A stretch of DNA of 64,000 nt from Alphaproteobacteria bacterium. GTDB taxonomy: Bacteria; Pseudomonadota; Alphaproteobacteria; Rhodobacterales; Rhodobacteraceae. The DNA lies in NCBI GenBank assembly GCA_030424865.1, contig JAUHVR010000020.1, positions 1 to 64,000 on the forward strand, given 5' to 3'. Position 1 is the stretch's first letter. Each line of letters begins with the position of its first letter. Below, in pieces: positions 1 through 7,348 of the stretch. Under the pieces are notes generated by a model. The model was not told the DNA's origin. It saw nothing but the letters and a program-made list of their open reading frames with translations, and did not search any database. Made by a program: the position numbers and the translations under genes.

Positions 1-69
1 CTCCGTGACCTGCGCCACCGCGTCGATCTTGAACTCATCTGAGTAACGAATTTGCCCTGACATTTGCAT
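1..69 (-). mobile_element. IS3-family transposase OrfA, N-terminal fragment cut by window edge
   Basis: The minus strand starts a frame reading MSGQIRYSDEFKIDAV and continues off the left edge. The short run Y-S-(D/E)-E-F-K-x-x-A-V at the very N-terminus is the usual opening of the helix-turn-helix OrfA subunit of IS3-family transposases. The start is ATG at 69 or at 63; both are in frame. About 50 bp upstream the minus strand reads TGCCCCTAGATTTG beginning at 120, which starts with the TG typical of IS3 ends and could be the terminal repeat, but its partner is outside the window. Only 23 codons are visible, so completeness of the element cannot be judged. Confidence 0.7.
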
Positions 70-269
70 CGTCCTTTGCTTCCAAAATTACCAAGCAAAG
101 CGTCAACAAATCTAGGGGCACCTCAGTTAAAGAAAAGAAATCTGTATCTGGGCAAGTCCAGTCTTGTCCTTCACGAGGTGCGGTCCAAGCCTCCGGATAA
201 TGTGAGATCATCATGATGCCGTCGCCAACGAATGCACTCTAAACCTGCTAATTCCACCGAAAAGGTAGT

Positions 270-607
270 TCATTGAGCGGCTTCCTTTGCCGCCCTCTGC
301 GCCCTTCGGAAGAAGTGCCGAGTCGCCTGCTCACGCGCCTCGATATCGCTGAGCACGATGCTCTTCATCTCGTTGTCCTTCTGGAACAGCCTGATCATAC
401 CCTGCAGAAACGCCTGTGAGAACGCGGTGTGGACCACGTCCGCCGGGTTGTTCTGGATCTTCTGCATCATGTCTTCATCCAGGATCTCACGGTTTACCTG
501 TTCGAAGCGCAGGAAGTCCTCCTGGGTGAACTGGGTGCCGTGACGTTCGTTGAAGGAGTCGATGATCTCTGACAGCGAACGCTGCTCCTCCTCGGTGTAG
601 CTAGGCG
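270..607 (-). pseudogene. C-terminal remnant of a type I restriction enzyme R subunit (HsdR)
   Basis: The frame encodes a segment like the extreme C-terminus of type I restriction endonuclease R subunits, with the features IIDSFNERHGTQFTQEDFLR, a middle part FEQVNREILDED, and FSQAFLQGMIRLFQ before an ATRHFFRRA tail and a stop at 270. Full HsdR proteins are about 800-1100 residues, so only roughly the last 110 residues remain; helicase and nuclease domains are absent. The few residues before TEEEQ (upstream of about 607) are not HsdR-like and come from the neighbouring regulator gene read in another frame. This is a decay product of a restriction-modification locus and is not expected to be active. 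Family recognition is from memory, without alignment. Confidence 0.7.
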
Positions 608-813
608 GGATCTGCTTCCAGCGCGTAAGCCAGGGCAGGAACACGATCCAGTGCCACCTTGGAACTCCCCTGCTTGATCATTGTGATCATGTTCTGGTTC
701 ACATAACCGGCCTGCGCCGCGATCTCTGCTTGGCTTTTGGTCGACTTCAGTTCCAGAACCCGGCGTTCCACGTATTTCGCCATCCGGGTGTCTTCGTGCG
801 GTTTTCTACTCAT
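601..813 (-). CDS. XRE-like helix-turn-helix regulator, C-terminally truncated
   Basis: A 70-residue protein starting MSRKPHEDTR, chosen because GAGAGG lies about 7 nt upstream of this ATG; the frame stays open further upstream but through the operator region. The segment KSQAEIAAQAGYVNQNMITM resembles a helix-turn-helix of small Cro/XRE-like regulators, followed by ALDRVPALAYALEADPA. Related proteins continue beyond ADPA; here a stop codon follows immediately, where the sequence switches to the HsdR remnant. The gene therefore probably lost its C-terminus in the rearrangement that brought in the hsdR tail. It is divergent from the nucleotidyltransferase-fold gene at 971 and likely binds the repeats between them. 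Whether the truncated product still represses is unknown. Confidence 0.6.
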   Translation of the reverse strand: MSRKPHEDTRMAKYVERRVLELKSTKSQAEIAAQAGYVNQNMITMIKQGSSKVALDRVPALAYALEADPA

Positions 814-903
814 AGCAATCCTCTCAGAAGTGAAGCAGCAAACGCTGCTTGTCTTCGATATAGCGACGGCATGAATGGGGATGAGCGGCGGGAAGAGAGA
901 GAT

Positions 904-966
904 ATTCAACATCTTTACTTTTTGTTGAACAATCGCCATGTTCAACAAATCTAACTCTTGTTGAAC
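904..966. promoter_or_regulatory. Operator array: four half-sites spaced exactly 18 bp
   Basis: TTGTTGAAC occurs at 922-930 and 958-966, its exact reverse complement GTTCAACAA at 940-948, and a degraded copy ATTCAACAT at 904-912. Starts are 18 bp apart and orientation alternates, so the array forms overlapping inverted repeats. It fills the gap between the divergent XRE regulator and the nucleotidyltransferase-fold gene, ending only 4 bp before the latter's ATG. The obvious reading is an autoregulatory operator for the XRE protein; the binding protein is inferred from position. Confidence 0.7.
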
Positions 967-970
967 AGTA

Positions 971-2008
971 ATGGCATCCGCGATGTTTACACGTCACTCA
1001 TCCACGGCACACGCCGCTTATCACGATCTGCTGAGGTCGTTGAACGATGATGCCGTTTCGGACATCCGGGGCACTCCCACACGCGTGGAGCGCAATGGCA
1101 AGATCTACTGGTATGACACGTATCGCATCGGATCGGACGTCAAGAAGCGCTACATCGGCGAGGACAGAGAAGAACTGCGAGGTCGGCTCGATCAGCACAA
1201 AGCACTCAGGGCACAACAGGAAGAGCGCCGCCGTAACCGGACACGCCTGGTGAGGTTGCTTAGGGCAGAAGGGTTCCTGGGCCTCGATTCTGCCACGGGC
1301 AGCCTCTTGTCGGCATTAGCTGCATCCGGTGTATTCAGGCTAGGCGGCACAATCGTCGGAACACACGCATTCCGCCTTTATGAAGGCGAATTGGGTGTCC
1401 GCTTTGACATGGATATGACCGCCCACACCGATGACATCGACATCGCCAGCTTCACGAGGTTGTCCCTGGCACTGGACGACACAGCTTCTCCTCCGCTGAA
1501 AGACGTTCTCAGAGATTTCGACTTCGCGGCATTGCCCAGCTTGAATGCGGGACGCACCTGGCGCTGGAAACAAACCCGTGGCGATACACTTGTTGAGTTC
1601 CTGACACCGTCTTTCGGAGAGGATGAAAGCTTGCGAGAGCTGGCAGCGCTGGGCGTGGATGCGCAGGGGTTGCACCATTTGAACTATCTCATCGCTGAAC
1701 CGATCAAGGCAGCTGTCACCTACAGGAGTGGTGTCCTGGTGCAGATCCCGCAACCCGAGCGCTATGCCATACATAAGCTGATCGTGGCAGATCGACGCCG
1801 TCCTGGTGAAGATGCCTTAAAGTCAGAGAAAGACAGGCGGCAAGCAGCTTTCCTGATTGACGTGCTTGCACAGGATCGACCAGATGAGCTGCGTGACGCC
1901 TATGACGATGCTCTCTCTCGTGGTCGGAAGTGGAGAGCAAGGCTCGACGCCAGTTTGAAGCGCATGCCCAAGACGCAGAGTGTTTTGGAGACCATTGGAT
2001 CGGGTTGA
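971..2008 (+). CDS. Nucleotidyltransferase-fold protein (GSU2403-like / NTP_transf_8)
   Basis: A 345-residue protein. The middle has a nucleotidyltransferase signature: GGTIVGTHAF (about residues 123-132) followed some 25 residues later by TDDIDIA, matching the G-G/S ... D-x-D pattern of the pol-beta superfamily. The N-terminal third is basic and helical, with YWYDTYRIG followed by an Arg-rich stretch. Such proteins occur in accessory islands and some relatives act as toxins, but this one has no proven role. No Shine-Dalgarno is visible; the ATG at 971 lies directly behind an operator half-site, so the mRNA may be leaderless or start at Met5 (983). It pairs divergently with the XRE regulator, which hints at a regulated toxin-like module. 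The gene lies inside the island, 112 bp from its boundary. Confidence 0.65.
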   Translation: MASAMFTRHSSTAHAAYHDLLRSLNDDAVSDIRGTPTRVERNGKIYWYDTYRIGSDVKKRYIGEDREELRGRLDQHKALRAQQEERRRNRTRLVRLLRAEGFLGLDSATGSLLSALAASGVFRLGGTIVGTHAFRLYEGELGVRFDMDMTAHTDDIDIASFTRLSLALDDTASPPLKDVLRDFDFAALPSLNAGRTWRWKQTRGDTLVEFLTPSFGEDESLRELAALGVDAQGLHHLNYLIAEPIKAAVTYRSGVLVQIPQPERYAIHKLIVADRRRPGEDALKSEKDRRQAAFLIDVLAQDRPDELRDAYDDALSRGRKWRARLDASLKRMPKTQSVLETIGSG

Positions 2009-2020
2009 ACTGACAAATGT

Positions 2021-2039
2021 CCGCAACGAAACCGCAACG
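2021..2039 (+). repeat. Direct repeat CCGCAACG x2 near the island end
   Basis: CCGCAACG at 2021-2028 and again at 2032-2039, an 11-bp period, about 80 bp inside the island boundary at 2121. Integrase arm-type or excisionase sites are often short direct repeats at this distance from an att core, so that is a possible role. Two 8-mers could also be chance. Confidence 0.3.
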
Positions 2040-2120
2040 TTATCCGGAAGTTGACTGCATTTTAGGCGCGATGGCCGTCTCCCAAACCCCTACAATTGTG
2101 AGGTTTTGCCTTGGGCGCTC

Positions 2121-2168
2121 GCCTTCGGGAGGCAGGGGTCGGAGGTTCGAATCCTCTCACTCCGACCA
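2121..2168 (+). other. attachment site: 3' end of tRNA-Pro(CGG) without the 5' half
   Basis: The 48 bp carry the 3' part of a tRNA: the anticodon arm with loop TTCGGGA (anticodon CGG, proline), the variable region, a T-arm GGAGG-TTCGAAT-CCTCT, the acceptor strand CACTCCG, discriminator A and encoded CCA. The matching 5' acceptor strand CGGAGTG and a D-arm are missing upstream, so no full tRNA exists here. A tRNA 3' end standing alone beside accessory genes is the classic footprint of tRNA-integrated islands. A terminator directly follows, so this looks like the original chromosomal 3' end, with the intact tRNA and an integrase expected to the left of the window. Confidence 0.75.
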
Positions 2169-2172
2169 ATGA

Positions 2173-2199
2173 AACAAGGCGCCGAGTGGCGCCTTTGTT
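2173..2199 (+). terminator. Rho-independent terminator of the displaced tRNA-Pro
   Basis: AACAAGGCGCC, loop GAGT, then GGCGCCTTTGTT, followed by GTTTTC, 4 bp after the tRNA CCA. It fits the native terminator of tRNA-Pro and supports this side being the undisturbed chromosome. Confidence 0.65.
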
Positions 2200-2801
2200 G
2201 TTTTCAAGACAGTGATCCCAGGTTCATTGCGCCTGAGTGCTCGTCGAACTCCAGCGCGTGGGTCGCTTTGCGAGAATGCTCCGGGCTTTTCCATCCCAGC
2301 TCTGAGTGCCTTCGGCGTGGATTGTGGAAGCCTGTGATGTCCTGTCAGTGCCCATGATCGCACTTGCTGGCCACCAAGCTCGAACTCTGTTGCGACCTGC
2401 AAAAAACCAACTTCGCCAGCGCATGTCTGTTCACTTTACGGGCTTCGGTTCGCCCGAAACCTGTTGAGTCCAGCGCGACAGAGCGAATTGTCTTGACAGG
2501 TTTCCCGATCAAACCAATGATGGCGCGACATGGTGGCACTTGGCTGGACGCGGACAACGCTTCGAGAACTGGAAAGTGCTCTGCCGATCTTCCCTCGACA
2601 TGCAGACATGACTGAAGATCGTCTTTTTGTTTGGCGAACGCCCAAAGCTTGGCGATGCCACCTCAAACAAAAGCCCAATGGATCAATGAGAGAACGGGCG
2701 CGCATCTCGTGCGCGATCTCGTTTGCAATCAAACACAATGCGGCGGGCCACCTTTGAAACCGATGGACCTGCCACCCGCAAAAGGGAGGTCAGGAGGACC
2801 T
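2200..2801. other. Stretch without a recognised gene
   Basis: About 600 bp between the island boundary and the transporter operon. Frames longer than 60 codons exist on both strands but none has a credible ribosome binding site or a recognisable product. A TTGACA at 2493-2498 with AATGAT 17 bp downstream could be a weak promoter for the transporter operon about 280 bp further on. Degenerate remnants of older insertions are possible but not shown. Confidence 0.4.
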
Positions 2802-3917
2802 ATGCGCGATCTTGCAGATACTGCCCCCATCGTCCAGTTCAGGGGGATCGACAAGACCTACGATGGTGACGTGAACATCCTGGAAAAACTCGATCTCGAC
2901 ATTCAGCAGGGAGAGTTCGTCACCCTGCTGGGGCCGTCCGGATCGGGCAAATCGACACTTTTGATGATCCTCGCGGGATTCGAAGAGGTCACCGGCGGGG
3001 AGGTCCTGCTGAACGGCGAGCGGCTGAACAACGTCCCACCGCACAAGCGCAACATGGGGGTCGTGTTCCAAAGCTATGCGCTGTTCCCACATATGTCGGT
3101 GCGCCAGAACGTGGCCTATCCGCTCAAGCAGCGCGGCGTGCCAAAGGCCGAGATCGACGCACGCGCGGAAAAAGCGCTCGACATGATCCACATGAAAGAG
3201 TTCGGCGAGCGCATGCCCACGCAGCTTTCCGGGGGCCAGCAGCAGCGGGTGGCTTTGGCGCGGGCGATTGTCTACCAGCCCGAGGTGATCCTGATGGACG
3301 AGCCTCTGGGTGCGCTTGACAAGAAGCTGCGCGAGAAGATGCAGATCGAGATCAAGCATCTGCATGAGCAACTGGGCACGACAATCGTGTTTGTCACACA
3401 TGACCAGTCCGAAGCGCTGACCATGTCCGACCGCATCGCGGTGTTCAACGATGGCAAGATCCTGCAGATCGGCCCGCCGAGTGAGATCTATGAAGCGCCG
3501 AACTGCTCTTTCGTGGCCAACTTCATCGGCGAGACGAACAATTTTTCCGGTCAGGTCACAGCCCAATCAGGCGACGCCTGCACCCTTCGGATGGCGAACG
3601 GCGCCGAGATCAGCGGGCAGAACATCCTGGGCGCGCGTGTGGGCGACGCGGCCTGCATGGCGGTGCGGCCCGAACATGTGAAGCTTGATCTCGAACAGGT
3701 CTGCAGTCATGCGCTGAAGGCCAAGGTGACGGGCGTGATCTATCACGGCGACCACATCCGCTATGAGCTGGACGTGCCCGGCGCACGCGATGTGACCGCG
3801 CGCTCGAACGCGCATATGCAGGACGCGCTGCCCGAGGGGCAAGAGGTGTACATTCATTGGGACATGGACAAGGGCCGCGTGCTTGATCCGCTCAGCGGTG
3901 CGGAGGGTGCGGCATGA
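2802..3917 (+). CDS. Polyamine-type ABC transporter, ATP-binding protein (PotA-like)
   Basis: A 371-residue ATPase on the cytoplasmic face of an importer. The ATG at 2802 is chosen over an upstream in-frame ATG because AGGAGG lies at 2792-2797. Walker A GPSGSGKST, Q-loop VFQSYALFP, signature LSGGQQQR, Walker B VILMDEP and the H-loop VTHDQ are all intact. The roughly 110 residues after the ATPase core resemble the TOBE_2 regulatory domain of spermidine/putrescine-type ATPases. It is first in a three-gene operon; its stop overlaps the permease start by 4 bp (ATGA). No substrate-binding protein is encoded beside it, so the substrate is inferred from family only. The PotD-like protein at 18567 is a candidate partner. 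Confidence 0.9.
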   Translation: MRDLADTAPIVQFRGIDKTYDGDVNILEKLDLDIQQGEFVTLLGPSGSGKSTLLMILAGFEEVTGGEVLLNGERLNNVPPHKRNMGVVFQSYALFPHMSVRQNVAYPLKQRGVPKAEIDARAEKALDMIHMKEFGERMPTQLSGGQQQRVALARAIVYQPEVILMDEPLGALDKKLREKMQIEIKHLHEQLGTTIVFVTHDQSEALTMSDRIAVFNDGKILQIGPPSEIYEAPNCSFVANFIGETNNFSGQVTAQSGDACTLRMANGAEISGQNILGARVGDAACMAVRPEHVKLDLEQVCSHALKAKVTGVIYHGDHIRYELDVPGARDVTARSNAHMQDALPEGQEVYIHWDMDKGRVLDPLSGAEGAA

Positions 3918-5161
3918 GCATCACTGCTGAATTCGAGAGCGACTCCGGCCGCGCGCCGGAGGTTTCGCTCAAGTCCAAGCTGCGCCGCGCCGAGCGGCAG
4001 CGGCAACTCAAGGGGCTTGGTCTGGTCGCACCGCTTTTGACCTTTCTGCTGGTCATCTTTGTGCTGCCCATCGTGGCAATCCTTTTCTTTGCCGTTTCCA
4101 GCCCCGAAGTGGGCGAGGCCCTGCCCCGCACGGCGGAGGCGATCAAGAGCTGGGACGGCAAGGATCTGCCCGACGAGGCAACTTACCGAGCGCTGGCTGA
4201 GGACTTGGCAGAGGGCTATGAGGCCAAAACCGTCGCGGGCGCGGGCACGCGGCTGAACTATCAGGCCTCGGGGTTTCGCAGCCTGATCATGCGCACCGCG
4301 CGCAAGGCCGACGAGATGCAAGCGCCGTTCAAGGCGGCAATGATCGACCGCGACGAACGCTGGGGCGAGATCCAATACTGGCGCGAGTTGCAACGGGCTG
4401 CGCGGCCCCTGACGCCGCTTTATGTGTTGCAGGTGCTCGATCTGAAGCAGGACGAGACCGGCGCCATCGTGAGCGTCCCCGAGAACCGCGCGATATATCT
4501 CGACTACCTGACACGCTCGCTCTGGATCAGCGCCTCAGTCACCGTGCTTTGCCTGCTGATCGGCTACCCGATTGCCTATTTCGCGGCGCATACCACGTCA
4601 AACTGGGGCTATCTGGTGCTGGGGGCTGTGCTGCTGCCCTTCTGGATCTCTGTGCTGGTGCGCACCGCGGCCTGGATGGTGGTGCTGCAACGCGAGGGGA
4701 TGCTCAACGACCTGCTGATAGGGATTGGCCTGATTGGCGAACCGCTTCAGCTGCTCTTCAACCGCTTCGCCGTCTACATCGCGATGATCCACGTTCTGCT
4801 GCCGTTCCTCGTCATGCCGCTCTACAACAATATGCGGACCATCCCGCAGCTGCATCTGAAGGCGGCGGGCTCGTTGGGGGCGACGCCGTTCTGGGCCTTC
4901 TGGACGGTCTATTTCCCGCAATCGCTGCCGGGGTTAAGCGCCGGGGCGCTTTTGGTCTTCATCCTGGCGCTTGGCTACTACATCACGCCCGCTTTGGTGG
5001 GTGGCCCGGGCGACCAGATGCTCAGCTTCCTGGTCACCCAATTTGCGCTGGAGATCGGAAACTGGGGCATGGCCGCTGCTGCTGCGGGCCTGCTGCTGGT
5101 GGCAACGCTGGTCAGCTACGCCGTCTTCCGCCTGTGCCTTGGCGCACGCGGCTTCATGTGA
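3914..5161 (+). CDS. Polyamine-type ABC transporter permease 1 (PotB/PotH-like)
   Basis: A 415-residue inner-membrane permease. TM1 lies at about residues 35-60, followed by an unusually long extracytoplasmic segment of about 140 residues, then five more membrane segments from about 200 onward. The coupling-helix region AAGSLGATPFWAFWTVYFPQ matches the EAA loop of binding-protein-dependent permeases and should contact the ATPase encoded upstream. A long first loop is common in putrescine-type permeases of alphaproteobacteria. Translation is coupled to the ATPase gene through a 4-bp overlap, and the partner permease follows after 12 bp. The cargo is probably a di- or polyamine or a related cation, which the sequence alone cannot fix. 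Confidence 0.87.
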   Translation: MSITAEFESDSGRAPEVSLKSKLRRAERQRQLKGLGLVAPLLTFLLVIFVLPIVAILFFAVSSPEVGEALPRTAEAIKSWDGKDLPDEATYRALAEDLAEGYEAKTVAGAGTRLNYQASGFRSLIMRTARKADEMQAPFKAAMIDRDERWGEIQYWRELQRAARPLTPLYVLQVLDLKQDETGAIVSVPENRAIYLDYLTRSLWISASVTVLCLLIGYPIAYFAAHTTSNWGYLVLGAVLLPFWISVLVRTAAWMVVLQREGMLNDLLIGIGLIGEPLQLLFNRFAVYIAMIHVLLPFLVMPLYNNMRTIPQLHLKAAGSLGATPFWAFWTVYFPQSLPGLSAGALLVFILALGYYITPALVGGPGDQMLSFLVTQFALEIGNWGMAAAAAGLLLVATLVSYAVFRLCLGARGFM

Positions 5162-5173
5162 GGGAGAGAGATC

Positions 5174-5998
5174 ATGGCAAACAACTCCACACGCACAGCG
5201 CAGGAGCGTATCGCATCGGTCCTTTTGAAGGCCTTTGTCGGGATGACCTGCTTTTTCTTGATCTTTCCGATTCTGGCGATCATCCCGATCTCGTTCAGCT
5301 CGGGCAGCTTTCTCAGCTACCCGATGCCGGGCTTCTCGCTGCAATGGTACGAGGCGGTCCTGCAGCCCTTTCCATGGCTGGAGACGCTGTGGAACTCGCT
5401 CTTCATCGCCATCTGCGCCACGGTGCTGGCGACCACGCTGGGGACCTTGGCGGCCTATGGGCTGACGGTGTCGCGGTTCCCGGGCCGGGGGCTGGTGATC
5501 GCGATCATCATCTCGCCGCTCATTGTGCCAATTATCGTGGTGGCCTTGGGGGTCTATTTCTTCTTCGCGCGGGTGGGCCTGCTGGGGACATTCACGGGGC
5601 TGATCATGGCGCATACGGCTTTGGGCGCGCCTTTCGTGGTGATCACGGTGCTGGCGACCTTGCAGGGCTTTGACATGCAGCTGGTGCGCGCCTCGTCCAG
5701 CCTCGGCGCCAAGCCCATGGCGACCTTCCGGCAAGTGACCTTCCCGCTGATCGCGCCGGGGATCGCGACGGGGGCCTTGTTCGCCTTCATCACGTCTTTT
5801 GACGAGGTGGTGGTTGCGCTCTTCGTGGCGTCGCCCGCGCAGTTCACCCTGCCACGGCAGATGTTCGCTGGGCTGCGCGATCAACTGGACCCATCGATCG
5901 TGGCCATGTCGACGCTGCTGATCCTGTTCACATCGCTGATCCTGATCGTGATGGAGCTTCTGCGCCGCCGAACCCAGCGGATCATGGGCGGGCGTTGA
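5174..5998 (+). CDS. Polyamine-type ABC transporter permease 2 (PotC/PotI-like)
   Basis: A 274-residue permease with six predicted membrane segments starting at about residue 20 and the EAA-like loop ASSLGAKPMATFRQVTFPLI. GGGAGAGA just upstream of the ATG supports the start. It forms the heterodimeric channel with the product of 3914-5161. The operon ends here with a strong terminator at 6008-6038; no gene for a periplasmic binding protein is included, although four-gene operons are usual for this family. The last residues, RRRTQRIMGGR, form a basic cytoplasmic tail. Confidence 0.87.
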   Translation: MANNSTRTAQERIASVLLKAFVGMTCFFLIFPILAIIPISFSSGSFLSYPMPGFSLQWYEAVLQPFPWLETLWNSLFIAICATVLATTLGTLAAYGLTVSRFPGRGLVIAIIISPLIVPIIVVALGVYFFFARVGLLGTFTGLIMAHTALGAPFVVITVLATLQGFDMQLVRASSSLGAKPMATFRQVTFPLIAPGIATGALFAFITSFDEVVVALFVASPAQFTLPRQMFAGLRDQLDPSIVAMSTLLILFTSLILIVMELLRRRTQRIMGGR

Positions 5999-6007
5999 AC
6001 ACAGAGC

Positions 6008-6038
6008 GGGGCCGCGCATGGCTGGCGCGGCCCCGTTT
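6008..6038 (+). terminator. Terminator of the polyamine-type transporter operon
   Basis: Perfect 10-bp stem GGGGCCGCGC / GCGCGGCCCC with loop ATGGCTG, then GTTTC, 9 bp after the permease stop. Confidence 0.75.
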
Positions 6039-6228
6039 CAGACTCAAGATGATGAGACGCGCGCGTGATCCCGCGTGTTTGACGCTGTGCATAAAGCCGA
6101 GAGTTGGGTGAATAGTAGTGATACTGCAGGGATCTAGTAGCTTATGGACTTCTTAGGGAAATATGCCTATCTTCGTGTTGCGGGCATGCGCCGGGCTAAG
6201 TTCGAGTGGCCCTTGGGCAGCAGCGTCC

Positions 6229-7074
6229 TTAGCGACGTGGATCAGGACTCCGGGGGCCCGCACATTTCTCCAACTCTTTGATAAGATCGCTTGGGATGTC
6301 TTTTTGGACTGAACTTTTTGGCACGACGGTAACCCCGCAATTCGAGAGCGAATTGCCCTCTTTGAGAAACCTACGAGCGAACGAACGTGCGTATCGTGTT
6401 TCGACATCACCATACAAATTGGGTTCGAGCCCAGCATAGGTGGCGCTTGTCACCACGTCGGCAAGCTGCAATCCGGCGCGCTTACTATGATTCTCAACTT
6501 TGATATCCTCAGGGTTGAGGACTGACCAATCAATCGAGCGCATAGGCTGAAACTTCTCTTTCCCATCTCGCATGAGGAATAGGTAGTCGCGCATTACAGA
6601 GTAGTCAGTTCCGGCGCGTCTGGAAAACGTCACCTCCAATTGGGCCTGGGTTCCGGAAAGCTTGGCTTTTTTGGCGCATGCAGTGGTCAAGCGTTCTAGC
6701 AAGAACCGTGTAAGGTAGTTGTAGAGGTGCCCCTTCTCTTTGTACTTGGCATAGAGTTCTGCCCGCAAATTGGTTATCTCGATCTTGTCAGAGCAGATCA
6801 CTGAGATGCCAAATGGTTTCTCTGCAAGCAGACGGGCCAAGGCAACCTTTTGTTCGTGTTTCAATTTGTTGAAGTGAATGTCACGTTTTTTGTTTTCGAA
6901 AATTTGAAGTGCTTCGTCTCGCCACTGTGGAAGGCGCCTATCATTCTGGTCGGAAACCAAAATTGCGCCCAAAGCGAACCAACGAGATTGGCCGCCACAA
7001 CGTGCAGTTTTGAGTTTCCCAAAGCCTTCGTCCCCGGCTTCATCAATGTATGCATAAAACTTGCTAACGCTCAT
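6229..7074 (-). CDS. DUF3800 domain protein
   Basis: A 281-residue protein beginning MSVSKFYAYIDEAGDEG; the Y-x-D-E-(A/S)-G-D opening and the late GLQLADVV motif are hallmarks of DUF3800, a family with a predicted RNase H-like fold found in mobile and defence-associated contexts. Acidic residues in both motifs (Asp and Glu near the N-terminus, Asp in LADVV) would form the metal site. Base composition is visibly more AT-rich than its neighbours, and it sits alone between two unrelated metabolic operons with about 200-270 bp of non-coding sequence on each side, suggesting lateral acquisition. Biochemical function is unknown. The 274 bp between this gene's start and the next gene's stop (7075-7348) show no gene. 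Confidence 0.75.
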   Translation of the reverse strand: MSVSKFYAYIDEAGDEGFGKLKTARCGGQSRWFALGAILVSDQNDRRLPQWRDEALQIFENKKRDIHFNKLKHEQKVALARLLAEKPFGISVICSDKIEITNLRAELYAKYKEKGHLYNYLTRFLLERLTTACAKKAKLSGTQAQLEVTFSRRAGTDYSVMRDYLFLMRDGKEKFQPMRSIDWSVLNPEDIKVENHSKRAGLQLADVVTSATYAGLEPNLYGDVETRYARSFARRFLKEGNSLSNCGVTVVPKSSVQKDIPSDLIKELEKCAGPRSPDPRR

Positions 7075-7348
7075 TTGGTCAGTCTACGAAAGGCAAGGAG
7101 GTTCTTCCAGCGCTGTGGCGTTGGGTTGTTATCGCTTCCCTTGATCGCAGCGCATCCGGCGGATGGCTGCTGTCTGCACACTACAGCCTTCCGCTCACTG
7201 CGCAGCATATGGTGAAGTCGGCTCAGTTTGAACCTTCGCCATTCGCTGCACGAAGGTCACCCGCCAGCCTTGAGCGGCATCTTCGCAAATCTTTGCGGAT
7301 CTCAACCAGAGTCCAAGAGACCCTGACCGAAATCCGCAGCTTGGCCTT

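Noticed and set aside
2060-2168. A complete tRNA-Pro gene
   Set aside because: The 5' acceptor strand CGGAGTG and the D-arm are absent upstream of 2121; only the 3' part is present.
2345-2738. IS5-like transposase remnant on the minus strand
   Set aside because: A short ALDSTG-like match was not supported by any further transposase motif in the same frame.
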